A stretch of DNA of 64,000 nucleotides from UBA6049 sp965662345 (GTDB taxonomy: Bacteria; Bacteroidota; Bacteroidia; Flavobacteriales_G; Salibacteraceae): NCBI GenBank assembly GCA_965662345.1, contig CBFIHE010000011.1, positions 1 to 64,000 on the forward strand, given 5' to 3'. Made by a program: the position numbers and the translations under genes. The notes below the pieces were generated by a model that worked only from the letters and a program-made list of their open reading frames with translations, did no database searches and was not told where the DNA came from. Shown in pieces: positions 1 to 7,885 of the stretch (position 1 is its first letter; each line of letters starts with the position of its first letter).

Positions 1-503
1 CAGATTCTACGCAGGTTTACATGTTAGGTACCAGCATCGGATTATTTGCAACAAACACCCTGGCAGGCAAAAGCACGATTTGGATACAACAGGCCGATGA
101 TGTTATTGGCAATGTGGTAGTTGATATGATAGATTTTAGAGCATCTGATGGCTTTACAGCTGTGGGTACTCACGGAAACGGAGTGTATACTACTTACGTG
201 AAGAACGAGTACGATATCACTTCAGACGAATTGGTATCAGCAGAAGAAGCAGTACATTTAAAGGTATATCCTAATCCAGCAACAGACTTGGTTAATGTGG
301 CTTTCACATTAACAAGTCCAGAGACCATTAAAGCAGAAGTATTCAACCTGAATGGTAAGCGCGTAAATGGACCCTTTAAAAGACACTATTCAAGCGGTGC
401 TCAAAGGTTGAACTTAGATATTTCACATTTACCTGCAGGGCTATACTTTGTGAAGCTACAAGGAGACTCTTTTCAACTCACAAAGTCACTAACAGTGCGC
501 TAA
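1..503 (+). CDS. T9SS-exported beta-propeller-like protein, C-terminal part
   Basis: This is the 3' end of a gene that starts before the window: the frame is open to the left edge and the first ATG, at base 21, lies inside a domain. The first 65 or so residues, with the motifs LGTSIGLF and THGNGVY, resemble the last blade of the BNR/sortilin-like propellers common in secreted Bacteroidota proteins. A linker follows. The final 80 residues are a type A T9SS sorting domain: VYPNPATD at its start, then a beta-sandwich with LPAGLYFVKL and a short basic end. The protein is therefore expected to cross the outer membrane through T9SS and be anchored or released at the surface. Substrate and enzymatic activity cannot be judged from this fragment. 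It ends one base before the next gene, suggesting co-transcription. Confidence 0.85.
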   Translation, partial: DSTQVYMLGTSIGLFATNTLAGKSTIWIQQADDVIGNVVVDMIDFRASDGFTAVGTHGNGVYTTYVKNEYDITSDELVSAEEAVHLKVYPNPATDLVNVAFTLTSPETIKAEVFNLNGKRVNGPFKRHYSSGAQRLNLDISHLPAGLYFVKLQGDSFQLTKSLTVR

Positions 504-504
504 C

Positions 505-1263
505 ATGTTTTTCATTCTCTCCAAAATACTTGCCTTCTTGTTTACGCCTGGCTTTTGGGTGTTTGCCTTATTGGTGCTCGCAGTGACTCTCCCTAAGAAA
601 AGGAGTCAGCTGCTTTGGTGGAGTCTTGGTGTATTCTACTTTTTCTCCAACGGATTCATCATAAACCTAGCTTCCTGGGCTTGGGAGCATCCGCAAGAAA
701 CACTGCCAACAAGTGCCAAATACGCTGTTGTTCTGGGAGGTTACAGTAGTTTTGATAAAGAAAGAAATCAAGTTGAATTTTCAGGAAGTGCCGACAGAAT
801 AATGGTTCCCCTGCAGTGGTACCACAACAACAGAATAAAAGGTATGATTTTATCTGGAGGGTCTGGTGAACTCATTACCCAAACGTACAGTCAGCAAGAG
901 AAGGTGGCACACTTTCTTTTTGATGCGGGCGTGGCAAAGGCCGATGTAGTTGTTGAACCCAATTCCAAAAACACCCGCGAAAATGCGGTATTCACCAACG
1001 CTTTGATTGACTCTCTTCAAATTGCTCAAAATGAACTAGTTCTAGTTACTTCTGCGGTACATATGCGCAGGGCACTCAAGTGTTTTGAAAAAGCCGGACT
1101 TAAACTCGCGGCCTATCCGGTAGACTTTAATTCAGAATCCCCTTTGGAAAAACTGAGTTTCAGTAGTTTATTCATTCCAGACATGAGTGCCTTAAACGGT
1201 TGGAACTTCCTGTTTCATGAATGGTTCGGATATGTGGTGTACTCAGTAATGGGATACATCTGA
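505..1263 (+). CDS. YdcF/ElyC/SanA family (DUF218) membrane protein
   Basis: The 252-residue product starts with two hydrophobic segments (about residues 1-24 and 35-55) that should anchor it in the inner membrane, followed by a DUF218 domain. Family hallmarks are visible: VVLGGY near residue 75, LSGGSG near 116, the NSKNTRENA block at about 153-161, and VTSAVHMRRA further on. Members such as ElyC and SanA act in envelope integrity, peptidoglycan or lipid-carrier metabolism, but no reaction is firmly established for most of them. The ATG begins two bases after the previous stop codon. The next gene has its own good promoter. Family assignment is confident; the cellular role is not. Confidence 0.85.
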   Translation: MFFILSKILAFLFTPGFWVFALLVLAVTLPKKRSQLLWWSLGVFYFFSNGFIINLASWAWEHPQETLPTSAKYAVVLGGYSSFDKERNQVEFSGSADRIMVPLQWYHNNRIKGMILSGGSGELITQTYSQQEKVAHFLFDAGVAKADVVVEPNSKNTRENAVFTNALIDSLQIAQNELVLVTSAVHMRRALKCFEKAGLKLAAYPVDFNSESPLEKLSFSSLFIPDMSALNGWNFLFHEWFGYVVYSVMGYI

Positions 1264-1270
1264 GAATTCC

Positions 1271-1300
1271 TTTGTTTTTAGGCTTACCCGTTTATCTTTG
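1271..1300 (+). promoter_or_regulatory. Bacteroidota-type promoter for the first plsC-like gene
   Basis: TTTG at 1271-1274 is separated by 18 bases from TATCTTTG at 1293-1300. This matches the Bacteroidota -33 (TTTG) and -7 (TAnnTTTG) consensus, and lies 24 bases before the ATG at 1325. Confidence 0.65.
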
Positions 1301-1324
1301 GCTTGAAACCAATAAAAGAATTGA

Positions 1325-2137
1325 ATGCCTATACGATTAATTAGACGTGATGCCCTGGGCAACTTCCTGCTCTTCAAACGCTTCATGTTTATCGTATTTG
1401 GAATGATTGCGAACTATCGCTTTCGGTTTCTTAATATCACAAGAATTACGGGTTCTGAAAATGTAAAAATGCTTCCCAAAAGACAGGTTTTGATTGTAAG
1501 CAATCACCAAACCTACTTTGCAGATGTCACCTTAATGCTACTCACCTTTTTCAGTATAAAGAACGGCCACACAGATCGCCTAGGTAATTTCTTATCCTTA
1601 CTCAACCCCGCGTTCAGAGTATACTTTGTGGCTGCAGTTGAAACCATGAAAACAGGCATGCTCCCTAAACTCTTCGGTTATGTAGGCGGTATTTTGGTAA
1701 AACGCACCTGGCGAGAGAAAGGAAAAGAAATTCACAGGAATGTTGATTTAAACGACACAGCTCAAATTGGAGAAGCCTTACACGATGGTTGGGTTATTAC
1801 ATTCCCTCAAGGAACCACCAAGCCCTTTGCCCCCGGAAGAAAAGGAACGGCACATATCATAAAAAAATACAAGCCCATTGTTCTTCCCATCGTCATTGAC
1901 GGATTCCGCAGGGCATTTGACAAAAAGGGGATGTTCATCAAGAAAAAAGGCGTAGAAATCACCATGAGAATCAAGCCTGCGCTTGACATCAACTACGATG
2001 ATGAACCTGAGGAAATTCTGGCTCAAATCATGGAAGCCATTGAGCAAAGTGAAGCCTATCATCCTAAAAACTGGAAAGGCGATGAAGAAGAGCAGAAAGA
2101 GGCTACACCTGCCAACAGCAAGCAATCCAAGAATTAA
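1325..2137 (+). CDS. 1-acyl-sn-glycerol-3-phosphate acyltransferase-like protein (PlsC family)
   Basis: The 270-residue protein belongs to the PlsC/LPLAT acyltransferase fold, which transfers an acyl group to lysophosphatidic acid at the inner membrane. It has an N-terminal hydrophobic stretch, the catalytic block SNHQTYFADV and the substrate-binding block FPQGTT at 160-165. Two deviations are visible. His61 and Asp67 are separated by five residues rather than the usual four, and the usual FPEGT glutamate is glutamine. I believe this variant is recurrent in Bacteroidota, but cannot search to confirm. The C-terminus is a charged tail rich in Glu, Lys and Asn. A second, canonical PlsC homologue lies 440 bases downstream past the tRNA, so the two may divide acceptors, for example phospholipid versus another lipid. 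Confidence 0.85.
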   Translation: MPIRLIRRDALGNFLLFKRFMFIVFGMIANYRFRFLNITRITGSENVKMLPKRQVLIVSNHQTYFADVTLMLLTFFSIKNGHTDRLGNFLSLLNPAFRVYFVAAVETMKTGMLPKLFGYVGGILVKRTWREKGKEIHRNVDLNDTAQIGEALHDGWVITFPQGTTKPFAPGRKGTAHIIKKYKPIVLPIVIDGFRRAFDKKGMFIKKKGVEITMRIKPALDINYDDEPEEILAQIMEAIEQSEAYHPKNWKGDEEEQKEATPANSKQSKN

Positions 2138-2302
2138 TCAATTCTTTTACTCTTAAAAATAGTTACTTCTTGAAAGAGCCTTCAGCGCAAACCTATAGCA
2201 ATACTTGAGATTGATTGTGGGCTGTAACTTCTGCACAGTTTGAACAAATCTCTGGATTGATTTGCATGACACTTTAAGTGACAGTACAAAATCCTTAAAA
2301 CG

Positions 2303-2338
2303 AAAAAAGCGCTTAAATCCTTGATTTTAAGCGCTTTT
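2303..2338. terminator. Bidirectional hairpin terminator
   Basis: A near-perfect inverted repeat built on AAGCGCTTAAA and TTTAAGCGCTT with a 7-base loop is flanked by A-rich sequence on the left and TTTT on the right. It can end transcription from the acyltransferase gene on the plus strand and from tRNA-Asp on the minus strand. Confidence 0.8.
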
Positions 2339-2362
2339 AACTCATTTTGATATTTTAAAAAG

Positions 2363-2436
2363 CGGTCCGGACGAGACTCGAACTCGCGACCCCATGCGTG
2401 ACAGGCATGTATTCTAACCAACTGAACTACCGGACC
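2363..2436 (-). tRNA. tRNA-Asp (anticodon GTC)
   Basis: The minus strand folds into a full 74-base cloverleaf: acceptor GGTCCGG pairing with CCGGACC, D arm GTTC/GAAT, anticodon arm CATGC/GCATG around the loop CTGTCAC (anticodon GTC), and T arm GCGAG/CTCGT with the loop TTCGAGT. The discriminator base is G, as expected for tRNA-Asp. CCA is not encoded. No integrase gene or direct repeat of its 3' end is seen nearby, so there is no sign that it has served as an integration site. Confidence 0.97.
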
Positions 2437-2576
2437 AATAATTGTGTGAACAATTCCGTTCTTTCCAAACGGGCAGCAAATGTAATTCAAAATGGACTTT
2501 TTGCAAACAATTCAGAGAATTTTTGATTTTTTTTATTCCAGGGCTGTTTTCACCCCTAGCCCCTATTTTTGACACC

Positions 2577-3326
2577 ATGAAACATTGGCGTAGTGTTGTG
2601 TCTGTTGGAAGAATGTTTTGGTTCGTGGTTTTCACCTCGGGAATCTCTACCAGCGCACTGATTCTACGTATGTTCGGTAAGCCTCACTCTAGTGCTTTTA
2701 AGCACTATAATCTTTGGAAAACGCTTATCCAAAGGATGCTTAACGTAGACTTGATGGTAGAAGGCAAAATCCCTAGTCAACCAGGTATTCTAATGTCTAA
2801 CCATCGCAGCTATTTTGACGTGGTTCTTGTCGCTCCCGCTCATCCTGCCGTATTTGTGGCAAAAGCCGATGTAAAGTCTTGGCCACTCTTTGGTTATGCC
2901 GCGGGTGCACTCAAAACCATTTGGGTAGATCGCGAAAGCAAAACCAGCAGAAAAGAAACTCGGACAGCCATGGATAATCGTTTAAGACAGAACCTGTCTG
3001 TCATTCTCTTTCCTGAAGGAACTACCCATAAGGGCCCTGAAATTCTGCCCTACAAACCCGGGATGTTTCAAACTGCCGCAAACCAGGGTTTCACCATTTA
3101 TGCAGCTGCCTTGGAATATGAAGAACCAGATGTGGCTTGGGTAAATGACGAGCTCTTCTTTACCCATGTTTTCAAACTATTCAAGAAGAAAAAGATTAGT
3201 GCCAAGCTGGCATTTTCACAACCATTCACGCATACAAATGCAGATACATTGAAACACGAGGTGGAATCATGGACAGCGCAACAACTCCTCAAATTCAGGC
3301 AAGAGTGGGATTCAAAATACGGATAG
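2577..3326 (+). CDS. plsC: 1-acyl-sn-glycerol-3-phosphate acyltransferase (PlsC)
   Basis: The 249-residue product has an N-terminal membrane segment and the canonical LPLAT motifs: NHRSYFDV with His76 and Asp81 in the usual HX4D spacing, and FPEGTT at 145-150. It should acylate lysophosphatidic acid to phosphatidic acid at the inner membrane. The frame is open upstream to 2442, but that longer version would lie against the tRNA-Asp gene and begins with unconserved sequence, so I chose the ATG at 2577 (MKHWRSVV). It is divergent from the tRNA. The earlier acyltransferase at 1325-2137 is a paralogue with altered motifs. Confidence 0.88.
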   Translation: MKHWRSVVSVGRMFWFVVFTSGISTSALILRMFGKPHSSAFKHYNLWKTLIQRMLNVDLMVEGKIPSQPGILMSNHRSYFDVVLVAPAHPAVFVAKADVKSWPLFGYAAGALKTIWVDRESKTSRKETRTAMDNRLRQNLSVILFPEGTTHKGPEILPYKPGMFQTAANQGFTIYAAALEYEEPDVAWVNDELFFTHVFKLFKKKKISAKLAFSQPFTHTNADTLKHEVESWTAQQLLKFRQEWDSKYG

Positions 3327-3494
3327 TCGCTTAAATCCCATACTCCTAAAGAACTTCAAGAGATCGGTAAATAAATTCTGAATGATGTCTGAGTTTAACA
3401 CCCTTTGCATTTTTACATCATCCGCTTACAATTCAACATCGGCTTTGCCAGATAAGAGATAGATATTTGTATCAACATATAAAGCAACCGACTT

Positions 3495-4370
3495 ATGGAC
3501 AGAAAAAAATTCATTCGTAGCTCTATCTTGGGAGCAGCAGGCGCGGTAATCACTGGAAAGGCACTAGCTAATCAAGAAAAAGATAAGTCTACTTATGACA
3601 AATTGATGTACAGGGTTGGATTCAATCATTTACCTAATAAGGAGGTTAAAACCATGAAAACAGTATTGCACAAAGCAGCATCTAGAGGACATGCCAACCA
3701 CGGTTGGTTAAACAGTCACCACACGTTTAGTTTTGCCAATTACCACAACCCAGAACGTATGCACTTTGGTGTATTGCGCGTTTTGAATGATGACCGTGTT
3801 GCCCCGGGAATGGGTTTTGGCAAGCATCCGCATGATAACATGGAGATTATTTCTATTCCATTAGAAGGAGATTTAGAGCACGAAGACAGCATGGGTAACA
3901 AAGCCGTTATTAAACAAGGCGATGTACAGGTAATGAGCGCGGGCACGGGAATTTTCCACAGCGAATACAACAAGAACAAAGACCAAGAGGTGAAATTCTT
4001 GCAGATTTGGGTGTTTCCCAATAAAAAGCAAGTGGAGCCGCGTTACGACCAAATAACACTAGACCAAGACAAAACCAAAGATCAAATGCACCAAATATTG
4101 TCGCCCAATGCAGATGATGAAGGGGTTTGGGTTCACCAAAATGCTTGGTTCCATTTAGGTGATTTAAGTGCTGGAAAGGCAGTAAATCATATGTTAAAAT
4201 ACCCATCTAAAAATGGGGTTTATGCCTTTGTAATTAAAGGCGATGTGACCATAAACGGAACGGCTCTAAACGAGAGGGATGGTTTTGGTATTTGGGATAC
4301 AGATGCGTTAGGGATTGAAGCCAATTCTGATGCACGCCTACTACTTATGGAAGTTCCCATGAGTTTGTAG
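3495..4370 (+). CDS. Pirin family bicupin, possibly with Tat-like export signal
   Basis: From the ATG at 3654 the protein is a standard-length pirin of 238 residues: HGWLNSHHTFSF, GFGKHPHDNMEI and GTGIFHSEYN supply the N-cupin metal ligands (three His and one Glu). Pirins are Fe-binding bicupins; some oxidise quercetin and others act as redox-linked regulators. The frame continues upstream to an ATG at 3495, adding 53 residues that begin MDRKKFIRSS followed by a hydrophobic core and Ala-Leu-Ala, which resembles a Tat signal with RK instead of RR. A strong Shine-Dalgarno match lies just before the internal ATG. I list the longer form, but either or both may be made. A terminator follows the gene. 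Confidence 0.85.
   Translation: MDRKKFIRSSILGAAGAVITGKALANQEKDKSTYDKLMYRVGFNHLPNKEVKTMKTVLHKAASRGHANHGWLNSHHTFSFANYHNPERMHFGVLRVLNDDRVAPGMGFGKHPHDNMEIISIPLEGDLEHEDSMGNKAVIKQGDVQVMSAGTGIFHSEYNKNKDQEVKFLQIWVFPNKKQVEPRYDQITLDQDKTKDQMHQILSPNADDEGVWVHQNAWFHLGDLSAGKAVNHMLKYPSKNGVYAFVIKGDVTINGTALNERDGFGIWDTDALGIEANSDARLLLMEVPMSL
3638..3646 (+). promoter_or_regulatory. Strong Shine-Dalgarno site inside the pirin reading frame
   Basis: TAAGGAGGT lies 7 bases before the in-frame ATG at 3654. Such strong sites are rare in Bacteroidota, and no other gene in this window that I inspected has one as good. It suggests direct initiation of the canonical, unextended pirin. Confidence 0.55.
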
Positions 4371-4397
4371 TCTCATTCAACCCACTATTTTAGTAAG

Positions 4398-4426
4398 CCC
4401 TGAATACATCCATATTCAGGGTTTTT
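4398..4426 (+). terminator. Rho-independent terminator after pirin
   Basis: CCCTGAATA at 4398-4406 pairs perfectly with TATTCAGGG at 4413-4421 across a 6-base loop and is followed by TTTTT. Confidence 0.9.
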
Positions 4427-4478
4427 AGTTTCCCTTTGGCTGTATTACCTTCGGAACTTCATAAATTTTAATGAGAAC

Positions 4479-6518
4479 ATGAAGAACTTGAATTTCCTCT
4501 TCGCAGGGGCATTGGCTTTTGGGCTGGCTGCATACGGAGGTCAAACAGAACCCAACAAACCCGTTGCAACGGAACAAACAGATTCCACAGCAACTTCTGC
4601 TGATTTTGAATATCTAGCAGAACAGTTTGCAGATTTAAAACTGATCCGTTATCAAATTCCTGGCTGGGACAAGCTTACGCTACAGCAAAAGAAGTACGCC
4701 TATTACCTTACCCAAGCAGGGTATGAAGGAAGAGATATAATCTGGGACCAGAACTATCGTCACAACCTAGAAATTCGCAAAGCTTTAGAAAATATTTATG
4801 CCAACTACGCGGGTGACAAAACAACCGCAGATTGGGAAGCCTTTGAGGTATACTTAAAGCGGGTTTGGTTCTCTAACGGTATTCACCACCACTACTCTAT
4901 GAACAAAATCCTTCCAGAATTTTCTGCAGATTATTTCAATCAATTGTTATCAGAAACTGGAACTAACTTAAGCGATGAGGCTAAGGCAGCAGTATTAGAC
5001 CCTGCAGTAGACGCCAAAAAGGTGAGTTTAGACCCAGAAAAAGACTTGTTGTTAGCTTCAGCTACTAACTTTTATGGTGCAGACATTTCTGAAAAAGAAG
5101 TAGAAGCTTTTTATGCTGCTAAAGCAGATAAGGCTGATAAAACACCCATTTCATACGGACTGAACTCTAAAATCGTTCGGAACGGTGCTGGTGAGCTAGA
5201 AGAAGTAGTTTGGAAAGCAGACGGCATGTATGGCCCAGCAATCCAGCGCATTATTGGATGGTTAGAAAAAGCAACCGAAGTAGCAGAAAATCAAGCTCAG
5301 GCTGATGCACTTAAATTGCTCATTGACTATTACAAAACGGGTGATTTAAAAACCTGGGATGACTACAACATCGCATGGACTTCAGCAACAGACGGAGACA
5401 TTGACTATATCAATTCTTTCATTGAGGTCTATAATGACCCTATGGGTTACCGTGGTTCTTTTGAGAGTATTGTTCAAATCAAAGACTTTGATGCCAGCGA
5501 GCGTATGTCTGTAGTTATGGATAACGTACAATGGTTTGAAGACAATGCTCCATTGATGGCTGAGCATAAAAAAGAAAAAGTAGTTGGAGTTACCTATAAA
5601 GTGGTGAATGTAGCTGGTGAGAGTGGTGATGCATCTCCATCAACTCCTATAGGCGTTAACCTGCCAAATGCCAACTGGATTAGAGCCAATCACGGGTCTA
5701 AATCTGTATCTCTAGGTAATATTGTAGAGGCCTATGCAGGTTCAAGCGGTACGGGTTACACAGATGAGTTTGCACTAACCGATGAAGAAAAAGCACGTTC
5801 TAAAGAGCACGGTAAATTGGCTGGCAAACTGCATACTGCATTGCACGAAGTAGTAGGTCATGCATCTGGTAAGTTGAACGAAGGAGTAGGAACTCCTAAG
5901 GAGACACTAAAGAACTATGCCTCTACTTTAGAAGAAGGCAGAGCGGATTTGGTTGCTCTATATTACATTATGGACCCCAAACTAGTTGAACTTGGTTTGA
6001 TGCCTTCGTTAGAGGTAGGTAAGGCCGAGTATGACGGCTACATCCGCAACGGATTGATGGTTCAACTTCGCAGAATTGAGCCAGGTGAAGTAGTTGAAGA
6101 AGCACACATGCGTAACCGCCAATTGGTTGCCGCGTGGGCGTATGAAAAAGGACAAGCCGATAACGTAGTTGAAAAGGTAGTTCAAGATGGAAAGACTTAT
6201 TTCCGTGTGAACGACTATGAAAAGCTTCGCGTATTATTTGGAGAATTGCTTCGTGAGATTCAGCGCATTAAATCAGAAGGCGATTACGAAGCGGGTAGAG
6301 CATTGGTTGAAAACTACGGAGTACAAGTAGACCAAGCGTTACACCAAGAGGTATTAGAAAGATCAGAAGCCTTGGGTATTGCACCTTACGGTGGATTCAT
6401 TAATCCTAAATTGGTTCCAGTTGAAGAAAACGGTGAAATCACAGATATTAAGGTGGAATACCCCGCAGACTTTACCAAGCAAATGTTAGAATACAGCTCC
6501 ACTTACGGAAATATGTAA
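4479..6518 (+). CDS. Dipeptidyl-peptidase III homologue (peptidase family M49)
   Basis: The 679-residue product carries both zinc signatures of family M49: HEVVGH at 456-461 and EEGRAD at 485-490, with YAGSSGTGYTDEF upstream. M49 enzymes remove dipeptides from the N-terminus of short peptides. Length fits the bacterial branch of the family, whose members are sometimes misnamed dihydrofolate reductase in databases. The N-terminus looks like a lipoprotein signal, but the lipobox reads LAAYGGQ with tyrosine (TAC) where cysteine (TGC) is expected, so lipidation should fail. The protein may be periplasmic or remain tethered by its signal. A long acidic/Thr-rich spacer follows. It stands alone between two terminators. 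Confidence 0.9.
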   Translation: MKNLNFLFAGALAFGLAAYGGQTEPNKPVATEQTDSTATSADFEYLAEQFADLKLIRYQIPGWDKLTLQQKKYAYYLTQAGYEGRDIIWDQNYRHNLEIRKALENIYANYAGDKTTADWEAFEVYLKRVWFSNGIHHHYSMNKILPEFSADYFNQLLSETGTNLSDEAKAAVLDPAVDAKKVSLDPEKDLLLASATNFYGADISEKEVEAFYAAKADKADKTPISYGLNSKIVRNGAGELEEVVWKADGMYGPAIQRIIGWLEKATEVAENQAQADALKLLIDYYKTGDLKTWDDYNIAWTSATDGDIDYINSFIEVYNDPMGYRGSFESIVQIKDFDASERMSVVMDNVQWFEDNAPLMAEHKKEKVVGVTYKVVNVAGESGDASPSTPIGVNLPNANWIRANHGSKSVSLGNIVEAYAGSSGTGYTDEFALTDEEKARSKEHGKLAGKLHTALHEVVGHASGKLNEGVGTPKETLKNYASTLEEGRADLVALYYIMDPKLVELGLMPSLEVGKAEYDGYIRNGLMVQLRRIEPGEVVEEAHMRNRQLVAAWAYEKGQADNVVEKVVQDGKTYFRVNDYEKLRVLFGELLREIQRIKSEGDYEAGRALVENYGVQVDQALHQEVLERSEALGIAPYGGFINPKLVPVEENGEITDIKVEYPADFTKQMLEYSSTYGNM

Positions 6519-6540
6519 CCTAATCCAATCTGGATAGATG

Positions 6541-6573
6541 AGCCGCTTTGCCATAAGGTAAAGCGGCTTTTTT
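6541..6573 (+). terminator. Rho-independent terminator after the M49 peptidase
   Basis: GCCGCTTT and AAAGCGGC form a stem, extended by CC/GG around ATAA, followed by TTTTTT. The T-run reaches the stop codon of the convergent flavoprotein gene. Confidence 0.88.
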
Positions 6574-7786
6574 ACGCCTTTCCAGCATTAAGTCCAGCCA
6601 CAAAACCGGTGGTCCATGCTGCTTGAAAGTTGAACCCGCCTGTAATACCGTCCATATCCACCAGTTCACCCGCAAAAAAGAGTCCAGGGTGAAGTTTACT
6701 CTCCATGGTTTTTACGTTAAGGTTCTCCCAAGCAATCCCACCCGCGGTAACAAACTCCTCTTTAAAGGTGGTTTTACCTTTACAGTTGTAGGTATCATTG
6801 GTCAGCACTTGAATCAGCTTGTTCTTTTGCTTTTTGGGCAGGGTACTCCACGTATTGCCTTCTTGCAACTCTGCTCTTGTAACTAGATAATCCCATAATC
6901 TACTGGGTAAATCAAATGGGTTCTTTCCCATCACCTTTTGCTTGGGGTGTTTAGCTGCAATCGTATTCCAAGACGCGCGCAATTCATGTTCAGGAGTATT
7001 TCCCAACCAATTGATACTAATGCTGTATTGATATCGCTGTTCATGTAAAAACCTAGCCGCAAAGGCAGATAGTTTCAATACAGCTGGGCCACTAAAACCC
7101 CAGTGGGTAATTAAAACGGGGCCCTCAGAAACCTCATCAAAACCGTGAATTTGAATAGAAACAGGATTCACACTCACACCCATTAATTGATTAATGGGAT
7201 GCTTCTTCAAATTAAAAGTGAATAGCGAAGGAACGGGAGCTGCTAAGGCATAGCCGATGTCTTTTAACCACTGCAAGCCGCGTTCATTCGGACTACCTCC
7301 TGTGGCCAAAATCAATCGATCTGCATATATTCTTCCAGCATTTGTTTCTATTCCAAACCCCTTGCCTGCTGTGGTAATACGCTTTACGGTTGTTTCAAAC
7401 TTCACTTCTACCCTTCCCTTGTACAACTCCTTCATCAAACAATCAATGATAGTTTGTGATTGATCTGTAATGGGGAACATGCGGTTATCTGCTTCGGTTT
7501 TAAGCTTTACACCCCTGTTTTCGAAAAAGGAAACGGTGTCTTTAGTAAAGAATTGACCTAACAGTTTTTTCAATTGCTTTCCTCCTCTAGGGTAGCACCT
7601 ATGCATGTAAGCAATGGAGTCTGAGGCGTGGGTTACATTACATCTCCCACCCCCAGAAATCTTTACTTTTTGAAGCAATTCGTTTGATTTCTCTATCAAA
7701 ATCACATACGCATTTGGATGATTCAACTTGCATTGAATTGCCGCGAAAACCCCGGCTGCTCCACCACCCACTACCGCTACCTGCAT
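6572..7786 (-). CDS. BaiN/HI0933 family FAD-dependent oxidoreductase
   Basis: The 404-residue product is a flavoprotein of the HI0933/YhiN group. It opens with a Rossmann dinucleotide-binding motif, VVGGGAAGVFAA (about residues 4-15), followed by the family block KISGGGRCNVTH near residue 46, an NAD/FAD segment ending LATGGSPN, and the C-terminal FAD motif ITGGFNFQAAWTTGFVAG. The cellular substrate of most members is unknown; BaiN itself acts on bile acids, which is unlikely to apply here. The frame runs on upstream to 7933, but the extra 49 residues are not family-like, and a TACTTTCG box (near the -7 consensus) sits directly before the ATG at 7786, so I use that start. Confidence 0.88.
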   Translation of the reverse strand: MQVAVVGGGAAGVFAAIQCKLNHPNAYVILIEKSNELLQKVKISGGGRCNVTHASDSIAYMHRCYPRGGKQLKKLLGQFFTKDTVSFFENRGVKLKTEADNRMFPITDQSQTIIDCLMKELYKGRVEVKFETTVKRITTAGKGFGIETNAGRIYADRLILATGGSPNERGLQWLKDIGYALAAPVPSLFTFNLKKHPINQLMGVSVNPVSIQIHGFDEVSEGPVLITHWGFSGPAVLKLSAFAARFLHEQRYQYSISINWLGNTPEHELRASWNTIAAKHPKQKVMGKNPFDLPSRLWDYLVTRAELQEGNTWSTLPKKQKNKLIQVLTNDTYNCKGKTTFKEEFVTAGGIAWENLNVKTMESKLHPGLFFAGELVDMDGITGGFNFQAAWTTGFVAGLNAGKA

Positions 7787-7885
7787 GCAGCGAAAGTAGA
7801 ATGTATGATGAAAATCAGTCTTAGATATAGAGTAAAAACATAATTTTATCGTGTAAACACCTATAAATGAACCACATGAAATTAG

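Noticed and set aside
2363..2436. tRNA-Asp as an integration site for a mobile element
   Set aside because: No integrase, no repeat of the tRNA 3' end and no compositional change on either side.
2182..2490. Minus-strand frame across tRNA-Asp
   Set aside because: It translates the tRNA itself (HACHAWGREFESRPD is a typical spurious tRNA-derived peptide).
2442..2576. 5' extension of the second plsC gene
   Set aside because: It starts 6 bases from tRNA-Asp and adds 45 residues unlike the family; ATG 2577 gives a canonical N-terminus.
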